A stretch of 34,441 nt of DNA from Chryseosolibacter sp036402075. Lineage in GTDB: Bacteria > Bacteroidota > Bacteroidia > Cytophagales > Cyclobacteriaceae. The position numbers and the translations under genes are program-made. The notes under the pieces were generated by a model that saw only the letters and a list, made by a program, of their open reading frames with translations, was not told the DNA's origin and did no database searches. Where the stretch lies: the NCBI GenBank assembly GCA_036402075.1, contig DASWTP010000089.1:1-34441 (forward strand), in the 5' to 3' direction. This document shows, piece after piece, positions 15,440 to 23,488 of this stretch. The stretch's first letter is position 1. Each line of letters opens with the position of its first letter.

Positions 15440-18400
15440 TTTTAATTCGCATTTTTTTGAGGATTCGTTTAATGAGCGAAGCTTGCGAGTCGCGCTCGAT
15501 GAATTCTTCGCTCAGGGGAACTTCATCCTGGTCTTTGATCAGTTTCTTTCCTTCTGCCAACGTTCCAAAGATGAAGTACAGACCGGGCACAATGATGACA
15601 CCGAAGACCGTTCCAAAGAGCATTCCGCCAAGTGCGGATGCACCGATAGTATGATTTCCGATCGCTCCCGGCCCCGTGGCGATGACCAGCGGAATCAAGC
15701 CTGCAATGAATGCAAATGAAGTCATGAGAATCGGACGGAATCGCACCTTCGCACCTTCGATCGCGGCATCGATTACCCTGGCGCCCTGCTGATGCTTCTG
15801 CACGGCAAACTCAACGATGAGCACCGCGTTCTTTCCAAGGAGTCCAACAAGCATGATCAGCCCGATCTGCGCGTAGATGTCATTCGCAAGACCCATTCCC
15901 TTGAGCAGCAGGAATGAACCGAAAATTCCTGCTGGGAGAGAGAAAACAACCGCCAGCGGAATGATGAAGCTCTCGTACTGCGCTGCCAGCACCAGGTATA
16001 CGAAAATGAGCACTACGATGAAAATGTAAAGAGCTTCATTTCCGCGGTTAGCCTCATCAAAAGACAATCCCTCCCAGGCAATATCATAACCACGCGGCAG
16101 TGTCTGCTGCGCTACCTCCTGGATCGCTTTGATAGCATCGCCACTGGTGTAGCCGGGTGCCGGAATCCCGCGGATCGATGACGATGTGTAAAGGTTGAAT
16201 CGCGTAATCTCATTTGGTCCCTGCGTTTTCTTCATCTTCATGAATGAAGAATAAGGCACCATCTCCCCCCGATCATTCTTAATGAACAGATCCAGGATGT
16301 CAGTCGGAAGCTTACGGTATTCAGGCGCAGCTTGCGTGTACACTTTGTAAAACGTACGAAATCTTACAAATCCCTGTTCATATGTGCTTCCGATCAGGAT
16401 ATCGAGGTTCTCCATTGCCTTGCCGATCGAAACGCCCTTCTGCATCGCCAGCTCGTTGTCGATAACCAGTTCGTACTGCGGATAGTTTGCCGCGAAGAAA
16501 GTAAACAACCCGGTCAGCTCTTTTCGTTTCCCCAGCGCATCCATGAACTCCGTGTTCACCCTGTCAAATTCCTGGTAGTCGATGGTGGCACTCTTATCCA
16601 GGAGGCGCAGCGAGAAACCATCTGACGATCCATAACCTGGAACTGCCGGGGGCTCGAAATATTCAATCACGGCACCAATGTCCTTCGTCTTCTCTTCCAG
16701 TTCTTCGATGATCTCTGTAACAGAATGATGGCGTTCTGACCAGTCTTTCAGGTTAATGATACACGTGCCCGCGTTTGACCCGCGACCTTCTGTGAGAATT
16801 TCATAACCCGCCAGCGATGATACCGATTGGATTCCATCAACTTCTTCCGCGATCTGCTGGAGTTTCCGGGAAACATCGTTTGTCCTCTCCAACGTACTGC
16901 CGGGAGGTGTTTGAATGATCGCGTAGATCATGCCTTGATCTTCGTTCGGAATAAATCCAGCCGGAAGAGAATCGTTTACTGCAAAAATTCCAAAGGCGAA
17001 GAGGGCCAGCATACCATACGTGACAAGTCTGCGGTCGACAATTTTTGTGAGGAGGCCCGTATACTTGCCTGTTACCCGTTCAAACTTCCTGTTAAACCAG
17101 CTGATGAAGAGATCCACCGGTGTCTTACGCTTTGGCTTACCGTGATTGTTTTTCAGAATGATAGCGCACAGCACGGGGGTAAGAGTTAATGCCACGACTC
17201 CCGAAAGGATAATTGCGCTGGCCATGGTGATCGAGAACTGGCGGTAGAAAATTCCTACCGGACCGGTCATAAACGCAACAGGAACAAAGACTGCCGTCAT
17301 GATCAGCGTGATGGCAATAATGGCACCACTGATTTCTCCCAGTACTTTCTTCACTGCCTGGTAAGGCGATAGGTGTTCTTCTTCCATCTTCGCGTGCACG
17401 GCCTCGACAACAACGATGGCGTCATCGACCACGATACCGATCGCCAGCACCAGCGCAAACAAGGTGATGAGGTTGATTGTCAGGCCAAACATTTGCATAA
17501 ACACAAATGCGCCCACCAGCGAAACCGGCACCGCGATCGTAGGGATAAGCGTAGACCGCCAGTCGCCAAGAAAGATAAACACCACGAGGGCAACCAGTAC
17601 GAAGGCCTCAACCAGCGTGTGCATTACCTTGTCGATAGATGCGTCAACAAACTTTGAAACATCGTAGTTGATCTCGTATTTCATGCCCGGAGGAAAATCC
17701 GTTTCAAGTTCTTTCAGCTTTTCCTTCACGCCATCGATTACTTTTGTGGCGTTACTGCCAAAGTTTTGTTTTAACACGATCGATGCGGCAGGATAACCAT
17801 CCTTGTTCGAATAAATGTCGAAGAACTCACTTCCCAGCTCGACCTCTGCTACGTCTTTCAGCTTGAGAATCTCTCCTTCGGGCGTGGCCTTAACGATGAT
17901 GTCCTCGTATTCATCGGGCTGATTGAATCGTCCTTTATACGTCAGCACATACTCCAGCGATTGCGGGGATTTTCCGGATGCCTGTCCAAGCCTGCCCGGT
18001 CTGCCGATGACGCTCTGCTCATTGATGGCGTGCATCACCTCATCTGTCGAGACATTGTACGCCCGCATCCGGTCTGGCTTTAACCATATCCGCATGGCGT
18101 ATTGACGGCTTCCGAGGATCTGTGCGCGGCCCATACCGCTAATGCGTTGAAGTTCCGGGAGAATGTGTACGCTTGAATAATTGTACAAGAACTTTTCATC
18201 GGCATTCTTATCCGTGCTGTAGAGGTTCACGTACATCAGCATGCTCGGTTGAATCGGAGTAATGATGACGCCTTCGCGCTGAACCAGCGGAGGCAGGTTA
18301 TTCATCACCTGGTCGACACGGGTTTTCACATTCACTACGGCAGCATTGGGATCTGTACCGGGTTCAAAAACGATCTGAATCGTAGCTTCTCCAGCGCTGG

Positions 18401-18647
18401 TGGCATCCGAAATGATATACTGCATTCCCTGAACACCGTTAATGGCTCGTTCGAGCGGAATCAAAGTCGACTGCACAAGCACATCGGCACTTGACCCGGG
18501 GTACGCAATGAAGATATTCACGCGTGGTGGAGCAATCTCCGGAAACTGCGAAATGGGTCTTGTCTTAATCGCAAGAACCCCCAGGAAAATAATGGCGAGC
18601 GATATGGCAATGGCCAAGACCGGTCGTTGTATGAATTTACTAAACAT
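15420..18647 (-). CDS. RND multidrug efflux pump, HAE1 family
   Basis: This 1075-residue inner-membrane proton antiporter of AcrB/MexB type has an N-terminal helix MFSKFIQRPVLAIAISLAII, a porter domain starting SQFPEIAPPRVNIFIAYPGS, helix 4 with the proton-relay pair D408-D409 (GIVVDDAIVVVEAV) and helix 10 with the conserved lysine in VGLLGKNAVLIVEFA. Two large periplasmic loops and 12 helices are arranged as in the family. The paired aspartates and A/V-rich helix 4 mark it as HAE1 (drugs, organic compounds), not the heavy-metal HME class. The C-terminal tail after the last helix is long and charged, ending NETNDN. It forms a complete tripartite system with the adaptor upstream and the channel downstream. 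Confidence 0.96.
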   Translation of the reverse strand: MFSKFIQRPVLAIAISLAIIFLGVLAIKTRPISQFPEIAPPRVNIFIAYPGSSADVLVQSTLIPLERAINGVQGMQYIISDATSAGEATIQIVFEPGTDPNAAVVNVKTRVDQVMNNLPPLVQREGVIITPIQPSMLMYVNLYSTDKNADEKFLYNYSSVHILPELQRISGMGRAQILGSRQYAMRIWLKPDRMRAYNVSTDEVMHAINEQSVIGRPGRLGQASGKSPQSLEYVLTYKGRFNQPDEYEDIIVKATPEGEILKLKDVAEVELGSEFFDIYSNKDGYPAASIVLKQNFGSNATKVIDGVKEKLKELETDFPPGMKYEINYDVSKFVDASIDKVMHTLVEAFVLVALVVFIFLGDWRSTLIPTIAVPVSLVGAFVFMQMFGLTINLITLFALVLAIGIVVDDAIVVVEAVHAKMEEEHLSPYQAVKKVLGEISGAIIAITLIMTAVFVPVAFMTGPVGIFYRQFSITMASAIILSGVVALTLTPVLCAIILKNNHGKPKRKTPVDLFISWFNRKFERVTGKYTGLLTKIVDRRLVTYGMLALFAFGIFAVNDSLPAGFIPNEDQGMIYAIIQTPPGSTLERTNDVSRKLQQIAEEVDGIQSVSSLAGYEILTEGRGSNAGTCIINLKDWSERHHSVTEIIEELEEKTKDIGAVIEYFEPPAVPGYGSSDGFSLRLLDKSATIDYQEFDRVNTEFMDALGKRKELTGLFTFFAANYPQYELVIDNELAMQKGVSIGKAMENLDILIGSTYEQGFVRFRTFYKVYTQAAPEYRKLPTDILDLFIKNDRGEMVPYSSFMKMKKTQGPNEITRFNLYTSSSIRGIPAPGYTSGDAIKAIQEVAQQTLPRGYDIAWEGLSFDEANRGNEALYIFIVVLIFVYLVLAAQYESFIIPLAVVFSLPAGIFGSFLLLKGMGLANDIYAQIGLIMLVGLLGKNAVLIVEFAVQKHQQGARVIDAAIEGAKVRFRPILMTSFAFIAGLIPLVIATGPGAIGNHTIGASALGGMLFGTVFGVIIVPGLYFIFGTLAEGKKLIKDQDEVPLSEEFIERDSQASLIKRILKKMRIKNETNDN

Positions 18648-18665
18648 GGTTCTGTCTCGTTTAGA

Positions 18666-19748
18666 TTATTCAGCATGCAACTGGTCTAAATCTGCAAGGA
18701 TCTGTTTCTGCGCCATGAAATCAAACTTGATCTTCTGGTTGTTTCTCACCTTTCGCAGGCCTTCCACAAGAATTCGGTCATTCTCATCGAGGCCGTCCGT
18801 GATCGCATAAAGATGCGGGATCTCTGTTCCCACGGTAATATGCCGTGATCGAACAACGTTGTCCTTATCGACCACGAAAACATATTTTTTGTCAAGAATT
18901 TCAAAGGTGGCTTTCTGCGGGATAAGCAACGCACCCTTCAAGGATGTCGGCATCAGTATATTTCCGGTCTCGCCATGACGCAGAATTCCCTTGGGATTTG
19001 GGAATGTTGCCCGGAAGGCGATGTTCCCTGTCTCGTTGTTGAAGTCAGCCTCTATCGTTTCCACCACACCTGTCTGATCGAACAACTGGTTATTGGCCAT
19101 CTGCAATTTCACTTCGAGGGGTGTTGCCGATTTTGCTTTGGTTGCGTAGTCGAGGTATTCAGCTTCCGGTACGTTGAAGTATACCCACATCCTGCTGTTG
19201 TCCGAGAGTGTCGACAATAGTTCTCCTTCTTCGAGCAGGCTGCCGAGTCTCACATGGAAGCGATCCATGATCCCGTCAAAGGGAGCGCGGATGGTTGTGA
19301 AAGCCAGGTGTGCCTGTGCCAGGGAAAGATCTGCTTTTGCCTTGTTGAGACGGGCATTCGACAGCGCCAGTTCATTTGGAGAAACGATGCTGCTGTCGGC
19401 AAGCCGTTTGGTGTTGGCGTATTCTATTTCGGCAAAATTCACTTCTGCTTTTGCCTTTTGCATTTCAGCTTCATAGATCAGCGGCATGATCTGAAACATC
19501 AGCTGTCCTTTTTTTACGGATTGACCTTCGTCAACGTAGATATTTTGCAAATAGCCACGCTCCAGGGCCCTAAGTTCAATATGCTGCATGGAGCGGATCT
19601 GGCATACATATTCATGAAATACGAGGGTGTCTTTGCGTATGGGTTTAGTAACAATGAATTTTGCGTCTTCATGTTTTTCGTGCTCACGATGCCCGCAACC
19701 AGTAATCAATACTGCAACCAGGCACGTGAGAATTGAAATTCTCATCAT
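18666..19748 (-). CDS. RND efflux periplasmic adaptor (membrane-fusion protein), lipoprotein
   Basis: I start at ATG 19748 (360 residues); a TTG 18 bases upstream is less likely because MMRISILTCLVAVLITGC gives a normal lipoprotein signal with C20. Right after the lipobox comes a His/Glu-rich stretch (GHREHEKHEDAKF). Domains in order are a first half-barrel and lipoyl part (RALERGYLQNIYVDEGQSVKKGQLMFQI), an alpha-helical hairpin with AKAEVNFAEIEYANTKRLAD, a second lipoyl half (TIRAPFDGIMDRF), a beta-barrel and a membrane-proximal domain. It bridges pump and channel. The gene ends 18 bases before the pump gene. The His-rich start could bind metal, but the pump class argues for organic substrates. 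Confidence 0.95.
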   Translation of the reverse strand: MMRISILTCLVAVLITGCGHREHEKHEDAKFIVTKPIRKDTLVFHEYVCQIRSMQHIELRALERGYLQNIYVDEGQSVKKGQLMFQIMPLIYEAEMQKAKAEVNFAEIEYANTKRLADSSIVSPNELALSNARLNKAKADLSLAQAHLAFTTIRAPFDGIMDRFHVRLGSLLEEGELLSTLSDNSRMWVYFNVPEAEYLDYATKAKSATPLEVKLQMANNQLFDQTGVVETIEADFNNETGNIAFRATFPNPKGILRHGETGNILMPTSLKGALLIPQKATFEILDKKYVFVVDKDNVVRSRHITVGTEIPHLYAITDGLDENDRILVEGLRKVRNNQKIKFDFMAQKQILADLDQLHAE

Positions 19749-19865
19749 AAAAGTTTTATTAGTCAAAATGGTAAAGAGAAGTGCATTGCCTGCAGGAAAA
19801 TTCTGAGGGCTGTAGCACCAGTTGCCTTTGGACGTGTGCGTCTAAGGGTTAGGGTCTGATGAGAA

Positions 19866-20315
19866 TCAGGAGAGAAAACTTTTCCAGGAATGATGCAGAA
19901 CAACCAGCGATAATTCTTTCCGGTTTTGCCGCGAACTGAGCAACTGCGCCAGGAGGCGTGAGTCTGAGCTTACCTGGAACCGCTCTTTAAGAGACAGGAT
20001 GGCGAATAGCTTTTCAGAGTCCTCGTCCGACTCATGGTTTTTCTCGCGTTCGTCTTTTGATTCAGATTCCGCTGGGATGGGGACGGAACCAAAAGGAGCA
20101 TGATGAGACTGGTTATGACTTTTGAGGAAATGTGTTCCATAAAAGGGCGCCTTTCGATCAATCGGCCCGTGCTCTACACCGGGCGCTACGAAGTCAGCCG
20201 CCTGCGCGAAAACGAAGAAGAAACTGAAGAAGATGGCAAGGATAGCGCTCGAAGTGCCATCCGACAGAGAATGCCGCCTTTTCCTGATTCCGCGAATGCT
20301 ATTTAAGCGCTTCAT
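19866..20315 (-). CDS. Small exported or anchored protein leading the RND operon (unknown)
   Basis: This 149-residue protein is not recognised. It has a basic N-terminus (MKRLNSIRGIRKRRHS), a hydrophobic segment (about 23-40, ending FFVFAQAAD) that acts as signal peptide or anchor, and a His-rich patch (SHNQSHHAP). An acidic, low-complexity linker rich in E, D, K and S (about 82-102) leads to a C-terminal helix-prone region (LFAILSLKERFQV, then LLAQLLSSRQNRKELSLVVLHHSWKSFL). It lies 117 bases upstream of the adaptor on the same strand and is probably first in the efflux transcript. A -7-like box at 20323-20330 would put the start almost at the transcript end. It could be an accessory or sensor of the pump, but no function can be claimed. 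Confidence 0.6.
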   Translation of the reverse strand: MKRLNSIRGIRKRRHSLSDGTSSAILAIFFSFFFVFAQAADFVAPGVEHGPIDRKAPFYGTHFLKSHNQSHHAPFGSVPIPAESESKDEREKNHESDEDSEKLFAILSLKERFQVSSDSRLLAQLLSSRQNRKELSLVVLHHSWKSFLS

Positions 20316-20322
20316 GAGCTGG

Positions 20323-20330
20323 CAAATTTA
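20323..20330 (-). promoter_or_regulatory. Possible -7 box of the minus-strand efflux operon
   Basis: On the minus strand this reads TAAATTTG, a match to TAnnTTTG, 7 bases before the start codon at 20315. A loose -33 (TTTA) lies 17 bases further upstream. If real, the mRNA would be nearly leaderless. Confidence 0.3.
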
Positions 20331-20640
20331 AGCACATTCTGACCACATAAAAAAGGACTCACATTTAACCGTTACTGGTGACATAGAACGGAAGCTCCTC
20401 CAACGATTGCGCTAATTCTATTGCCCGAACATCACGGACATCACCAATGGGGTAGTTGAACGATAAGCGCTGGTAATTGTTCAGGCAAGCGCATTCTATT
20501 TTGTTCATTCCTCATCCCGCCAGAAGGTAAGCGGCTGGTTGGCAGACCTCTCTATTATATGTACCACATGATAGTCCGAATGATAGAATCCGGCCTCCAT
20601 TGTACCGGACTCCCCTTCCCTGAAAAAAAAGAAGAAAAAG
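20331..20640. other. Divergent intergenic region
   Basis: About 310 bases separate the candidate -7 box of the small-protein gene (minus) from the ArsR promoter (plus). I see no gene or strong hairpin, only AT-rich stretches and an A run just before 20640. Confidence 0.5.
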
Positions 20641-20672
20641 TTTGCGCAGTCAAATGACTGCATATATATTTG
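20641..20672 (+). promoter_or_regulatory. Promoter of the ArsR/SRPBCC operon
   Basis: TTTG (20641-20644) and TATATTTG (20665-20672) are separated by exactly 20 bases, an excellent fit to the Bacteroidota -33/-7 consensus. The start codon lies 20 bases downstream of the -7 box, so the leader is short. The operator repeat lies inside the spacer. Confidence 0.8.
20646..20661. promoter_or_regulatory. Operator inside the ArsR promoter spacer
   Basis: GCAGTCAAATGACTGC is a perfect inverted repeat (7-bp arms around AA) located between the -33 and -7 boxes. An ArsR-family dimer bound here would exclude RNA polymerase. The same sequence is repeated at 20672-20687. Confidence 0.75.
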
Positions 20673-20687
20673 CAGTCAAATAGCTGC
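20672..20687. promoter_or_regulatory. Second operator copy at the ArsR start
   Basis: GCAGTCAAATAGCTGC differs from the first operator only in two swapped central bases. Both copies are followed by ATAT, making a direct repeat of about 20 bp with a 26-bp period. This copy begins on the last base of the -7 box and ends 5 bases before the start codon. Confidence 0.65.
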
Positions 20688-20692
20688 ATATT

Positions 20693-21010
20693 ATGGATCT
20701 ACGAAGAGACGTTTTTCAGGCCATTGCTGACCCCACACGGAGGGCCATTATCACGTTGCTGGCTGTCCATGCTATGACGCCAAGCGCGATCGCGGAGAAG
20801 TTTGATTCCTCGCGGCAAACCATTTCAAAACATATCCAGATCCTCACCGAATGTGAGCTCCTCCGCCAGGAACAAAGCGGAAGAGCAATATTTTATCACT
20901 TAAACGCCAGGAAAATGAAAGAGATCGCAGACTTCATTGAGCCGTTCCGGAACATGTGGGACGATCGGTTTAACAAGCTCGAAAACATCATGAAAAAATA
21001 TAAAAAATAA
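20693..21010 (+). CDS. ArsR-family transcriptional regulator
   Basis: This 105-residue winged-helix regulator has DVFQAIADPTRRAIITLLAV (6-25), the recognition helix SSRQTISKHIQILTECELL and a wing with EQSGRAIFYHLN. There is no CxC metal site, so it is probably not a classical metal sensor. ArsR proteins of this subtype (opening with xxFxALADPTRRxIL) are regularly found just upstream of SRPBCC/AHSA1 genes, as here, with only 6 bases between. It most likely represses its own operon through the repeats at 20646-20661 and 20672-20687. The inducing ligand is unknown. Confidence 0.95.
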   Translation: MDLRRDVFQAIADPTRRAIITLLAVHAMTPSAIAEKFDSSRQTISKHIQILTECELLRQEQSGRAIFYHLNARKMKEIADFIEPFRNMWDDRFNKLENIMKKYKK

Positions 21011-21016
21011 AGACCG

Positions 21017-21487
21017 ATGGAACGAAAAACGAAAATCAGCGCTGAGCCCGACAGACACGACCTCGTCATTACCCGAGAGTTTGATCTACCACTTGACCTG
21101 CTCTTCCGGGCCTATGAGGACGCGGATATCTACGAACAATGGATGGGATCGAAGGTGCTGAAACTTGAAAACAGGAAGCATGGCGGCTGGCAGCTGCAAA
21201 AGAAAGATGCAGATGGCAATGTGGTATTTGCAGCTCACGGAACCATTCATGATTTCGTCCACAATTCACTTATCGTGCGTACATTCCAGATGGAGAATAC
21301 ACCCTTCCCTGCCCAGCTTGAATTCCTGGAATTTGAAAAGCTCACGGACAACACCAGCAAGCTTACCATGCAGATTGTTTACCGCTCCGTGGCCATGCGG
21401 GACCAGATGCTCAAGTTGCCATTCGCGCAGGGCATGAACATGGCACACGACCTCTTGCAAAACATCCTTAACACCTTTAAAAAATAA
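21017..21487 (+). CDS. SRPBCC / AHSA1-like domain protein
   Basis: This 156-residue START-like (SRPBCC) protein of the AHSA1 group has LVITREFDLPLDLLFRAYEDADIYEQWMG (15-43), the usual opening of the domain, then HGGWQLQKKDADGNVVFAAHGTIHDF, a strand LTMQIVYRSVAMRD and a C-terminal helix NMAHDLLQNILNTF. These proteins form a deep hydrophobic pocket that binds small lipophilic ligands, and some assist other enzymes. Its ligand may be the signal for, or target of, the operon. The gene sits between the ArsR and DoxX genes with gaps of 5-6 bases. Confidence 0.93.
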   Translation: MERKTKISAEPDRHDLVITREFDLPLDLLFRAYEDADIYEQWMGSKVLKLENRKHGGWQLQKKDADGNVVFAAHGTIHDFVHNSLIVRTFQMENTPFPAQLEFLEFEKLTDNTSKLTMQIVYRSVAMRDQMLKLPFAQGMNMAHDLLQNILNTFKK

Positions 21488-21492
21488 TCGCT

Positions 21493-21888
21493 ATGAAAAA
21501 AAGAAACAAGATCATTTACTGGATTGCTACGATCTGGCTTTGTCTCGGCATGACCTCAACGGCAATCGTTCAACTGATGAAAATGAAAGAAGAAGCCGAT
21601 ATGATGGCACGTCTCGGTTATCCTTTGTATTTCTTGACCATCATTGGCGTTTGGAAGATTCTTGGCGTGGTAGCAGTTTTGGCTCCACGATTTCCTGTGG
21701 TGAAAGAATGGGCGTATGCCGGATTTTTCCTTGCCATGTCGGGTGCAATCTTTTCCCATATCGCGGTTGGTGACCCTGCCAAAGATTTGTTCGGTCCCGG
21801 ATTGCTTTTACTTTTGACCGTAGTGTCGTGGTATTTCCGACCTGAAGAAAGAACGCTGGTAACAACCATCGCGAAGGCTAACGCATAA
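21493..21888 (+). CDS. DoxX-like membrane protein
   Basis: This 131-residue protein has four hydrophobic helices: IIYWIATIWLCLGMTSTAIV, YPLYFLTIIGVWKILGVVAVLAP, EWAYAGFFLAMSGAIFSHIA and LFGPGLLLLLTVVSWYF. The spacing, the KILG motif and the Phe-rich third helix fit the DoxX_2 family. Relatives are thought to act in redox or thiol stress at the membrane (in mycobacteria, a DoxX protein partners with SodA), but this subgroup has no proven role. It follows the SRPBCC gene by 5 bases and precedes the YdeI-like gene by 4. Confidence 0.9.
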   Translation: MKKRNKIIYWIATIWLCLGMTSTAIVQLMKMKEEADMMARLGYPLYFLTIIGVWKILGVVAVLAPRFPVVKEWAYAGFFLAMSGAIFSHIAVGDPAKDLFGPGLLLLLTVVSWYFRPEERTLVTTIAKANA

Positions 21889-21892
21889 AAAT

Positions 21893-22480
21893 ATGAACAA
21901 GATGAATCCAAAGGTTGACTGGTTCTTCAAGAAAGATGGTGCCTGGCACGATGCCTACGAACGCATGCGGATGATCGCCCTCGACTGCGGCCTCAACGAA
22001 GAATTGAAATGGGGTTGCCCCTGCTACACCGTTGACGATGCGAATGTTGTATTGATCCATGGGTTTAAAGACTATTGTGCTTATTTGTTCATGAAGGGCG
22101 CATTAATGAAAGATCCGAAAGGCATCCTCATACAGCAAACAAAAAATGTTCAATCTGCGCGTCAGATCCGCTTCAAGCACGTGGACGAGATCACGGATAT
22201 GGAAAAGATTCTGAAATCGTATATTAAAGAGGCGATCAAGATCGAGAAGGCAGGTTTGAAAGTGGAGATGAAAAAAACAAAAGAGTTCGACATGCCAGAC
22301 GAGTTTCGAAATGTACTGAACGCCACTCCCGCACTGAAGAAAGCATTCGGTGCGCTGACACCTGGGAGGCAGCGAGGCTACCTCCTCTATTTCTCATCCG
22401 CCAAGCAAGCGAAAACACGCGAGTCGCGGATCGAAAAATATATCCCGCTGATTCTTAAGGGAAAAGGCCTGGAAGATTAG
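21893..22480 (+). CDS. YdeI/DUF1801-family protein
   Basis: This 195-residue protein is of the YdeI/OmdA type. It has an N-terminal DUF1801-like part (about 5-120) with ELKWGCPCYTVDDANVVLIHGFKDYCAYLFMKGALMKDPKG and a C-terminal Omd-type helical part with MPDEFRNVLNATPALKKAFGALTPGRQRGYLLYF and IEKYIPLILKGKGL. The C-terminal TPGRQRGYLLYxxxAKxxxTRxxRIEK motif is the family signature. An alternative start at 21902 is equally good. YdeI-type proteins have been linked to bacteriocin or stress protection in enterics, but the molecular activity is unknown. It is the fourth gene of the five-gene operon. Confidence 0.9.
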   Translation: MNKMNPKVDWFFKKDGAWHDAYERMRMIALDCGLNEELKWGCPCYTVDDANVVLIHGFKDYCAYLFMKGALMKDPKGILIQQTKNVQSARQIRFKHVDEITDMEKILKSYIKEAIKIEKAGLKVEMKKTKEFDMPDEFRNVLNATPALKKAFGALTPGRQRGYLLYFSSAKQAKTRESRIEKYIPLILKGKGLED

Positions 22481-22497
22481 TTACAAAACCGAATCCA

Positions 22498-23064
22498 ATG
22501 AAAAGCGCTAAGAAAAAGTTATCAGCCCACCAACGTGACGAGCTGATTGATATTTTGAAAAGACGTTTTGAGAAAAACATGAGCCGGCATAAAGGCATCG
22601 ATTGGGAAAGCGTTGAATCTCGATTGCACGAAAATCCCGAAAAACTCTGGTCGCTGAATGAAATGGAAAGAACAGAGGGCGAGCCGGACGTGATAGGCCT
22701 TGACAAGAAATCAGGCGAAGTAATTTTTGCCGATTGCGCCCCGGAAAGTCCAAAGGGCCGCAGGAGCATCTGTTATGATCATGAGGCTCTGGAATCGAGA
22801 AAAGAACACAAACCGGAAAATAGCGCCATTCAGATGGCAGAAGACATGGGTATCGATATGCTCAACGAAGAACAGTATCGGGAACTTCAAAAGCTTGGAA
22901 AGTTTGATGCGAAGACATCGAGCTGGGTGCGGACGCCTGCAGATATTCGGAAGCTGGGTGGCGCGTTGTTTTGTGATTGGCGCTATGGCCATGTATTTGT
23001 TTATCACAACGGAGCGGAATCCTATTATGCGGCCCGTGGTTTCAGGGGAATGCTAAGGGTTTAG
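22498..23064 (+). CDS. DUF4256-like protein
   Basis: This 188-residue protein matches my memory of the DUF4256 family: LSAHQRDELIDILKRRFEKNM near the N-terminus, then IDWESVESRL, a SLNEMERTEGEPDVIG segment, ADCAPESPKGRRSICYDHEAL and, towards the end, WVRTPADIRKLGGALFCDWRYGHVFVYHNGAESYY. It is soluble, with no signal or membrane segment. No function is known for the family. It closes the ArsR operon, 17 bases after the YdeI-like gene. The repeated association of these small families in one operon suggests a stress or small-molecule response, which is inference. Confidence 0.85.
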   Translation: MKSAKKKLSAHQRDELIDILKRRFEKNMSRHKGIDWESVESRLHENPEKLWSLNEMERTEGEPDVIGLDKKSGEVIFADCAPESPKGRRSICYDHEALESRKEHKPENSAIQMAEDMGIDMLNEEQYRELQKLGKFDAKTSSWVRTPADIRKLGGALFCDWRYGHVFVYHNGAESYYAARGFRGMLRV

Positions 23065-23133
23065 AAGTTTAGCGTGGCGGTACAGCCGGTTTTCCATAAC
23101 GTCACCAAAACTTCTGAACTTTTCCACTGTTTA

Positions 23134-23149
23134 AACACTTATTAGTGTT
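23134..23149. promoter_or_regulatory. Inverted repeat upstream of the second ArsR gene (likely operator)
   Basis: AACACTTATTAGTGTT is a 16-bp perfect inverted repeat (6-bp arms, 4-base centre) 12 bases upstream of the ArsR start codon. It overlaps a weak -7-like TATAATTG (23149-23156), so binding here would give autoregulation. Confidence 0.55.
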
Positions 23150-23161
23150 ATAATTGAAGTT

Positions 23162-23455
23162 ATGGCACCCAAGACCATTGATTTAAAAGCCGTGGAGAAG
23201 ATCTCCAAAGCCCTTGGCGACAGGCATAGGCTGAATATCCTGAACTATATCACCCGCAAGGGCGGCTGTGCTCAGTGTTCCGATCTCCACGAGATCATCG
23301 ACCTTTCACAGCCTTCCGTTTCCCACCACATCAAAATTCTAACCGAAGCAGGGCTCATCGAAGCCGAAAAGAGTGGTCGAAACTTTTCTTATACGCTTAA
23401 TACCAAAGTGTTAGACCAGTACACAAAATTTTTAAAGGATTTACAGAACGATTAG
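23162..23455 (+). CDS. ArsR/SmtB-family transcriptional regulator
   Basis: This 97-residue regulator has VEKISKALGDRHRLNILNYI (11-30), a CAQC pair (C36, C39) at the start of the next helix, the recognition helix LSQPSVSHHIKILTEAGL and a wing with AEKSGRNFSYTLN. The C-x-x-C near the dimer/recognition-helix junction is compatible with thiol or metal sensing but differs from the alpha-3 CxCxC site of ArsR proper. It is followed 147 bases downstream on the same strand by an RND adaptor-pump-channel operon, so it is the obvious candidate regulator of that pump. The intergenic part between them contains an AT-rich palindrome. Confidence 0.93.
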   Translation: MAPKTIDLKAVEKISKALGDRHRLNILNYITRKGGCAQCSDLHEIIDLSQPSVSHHIKILTEAGLIEAEKSGRNFSYTLNTKVLDQYTKFLKDLQND

Positions 23456-23488
23456 AACCTTTTTTTTGTAGTGAATACATCGAAAAAT

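Noticed and set aside
15285..15719. Plus-strand frame across the junction of the first RND pump and channel genes
   Set aside because: Antisense shadow; both minus-strand genes have full family motifs.
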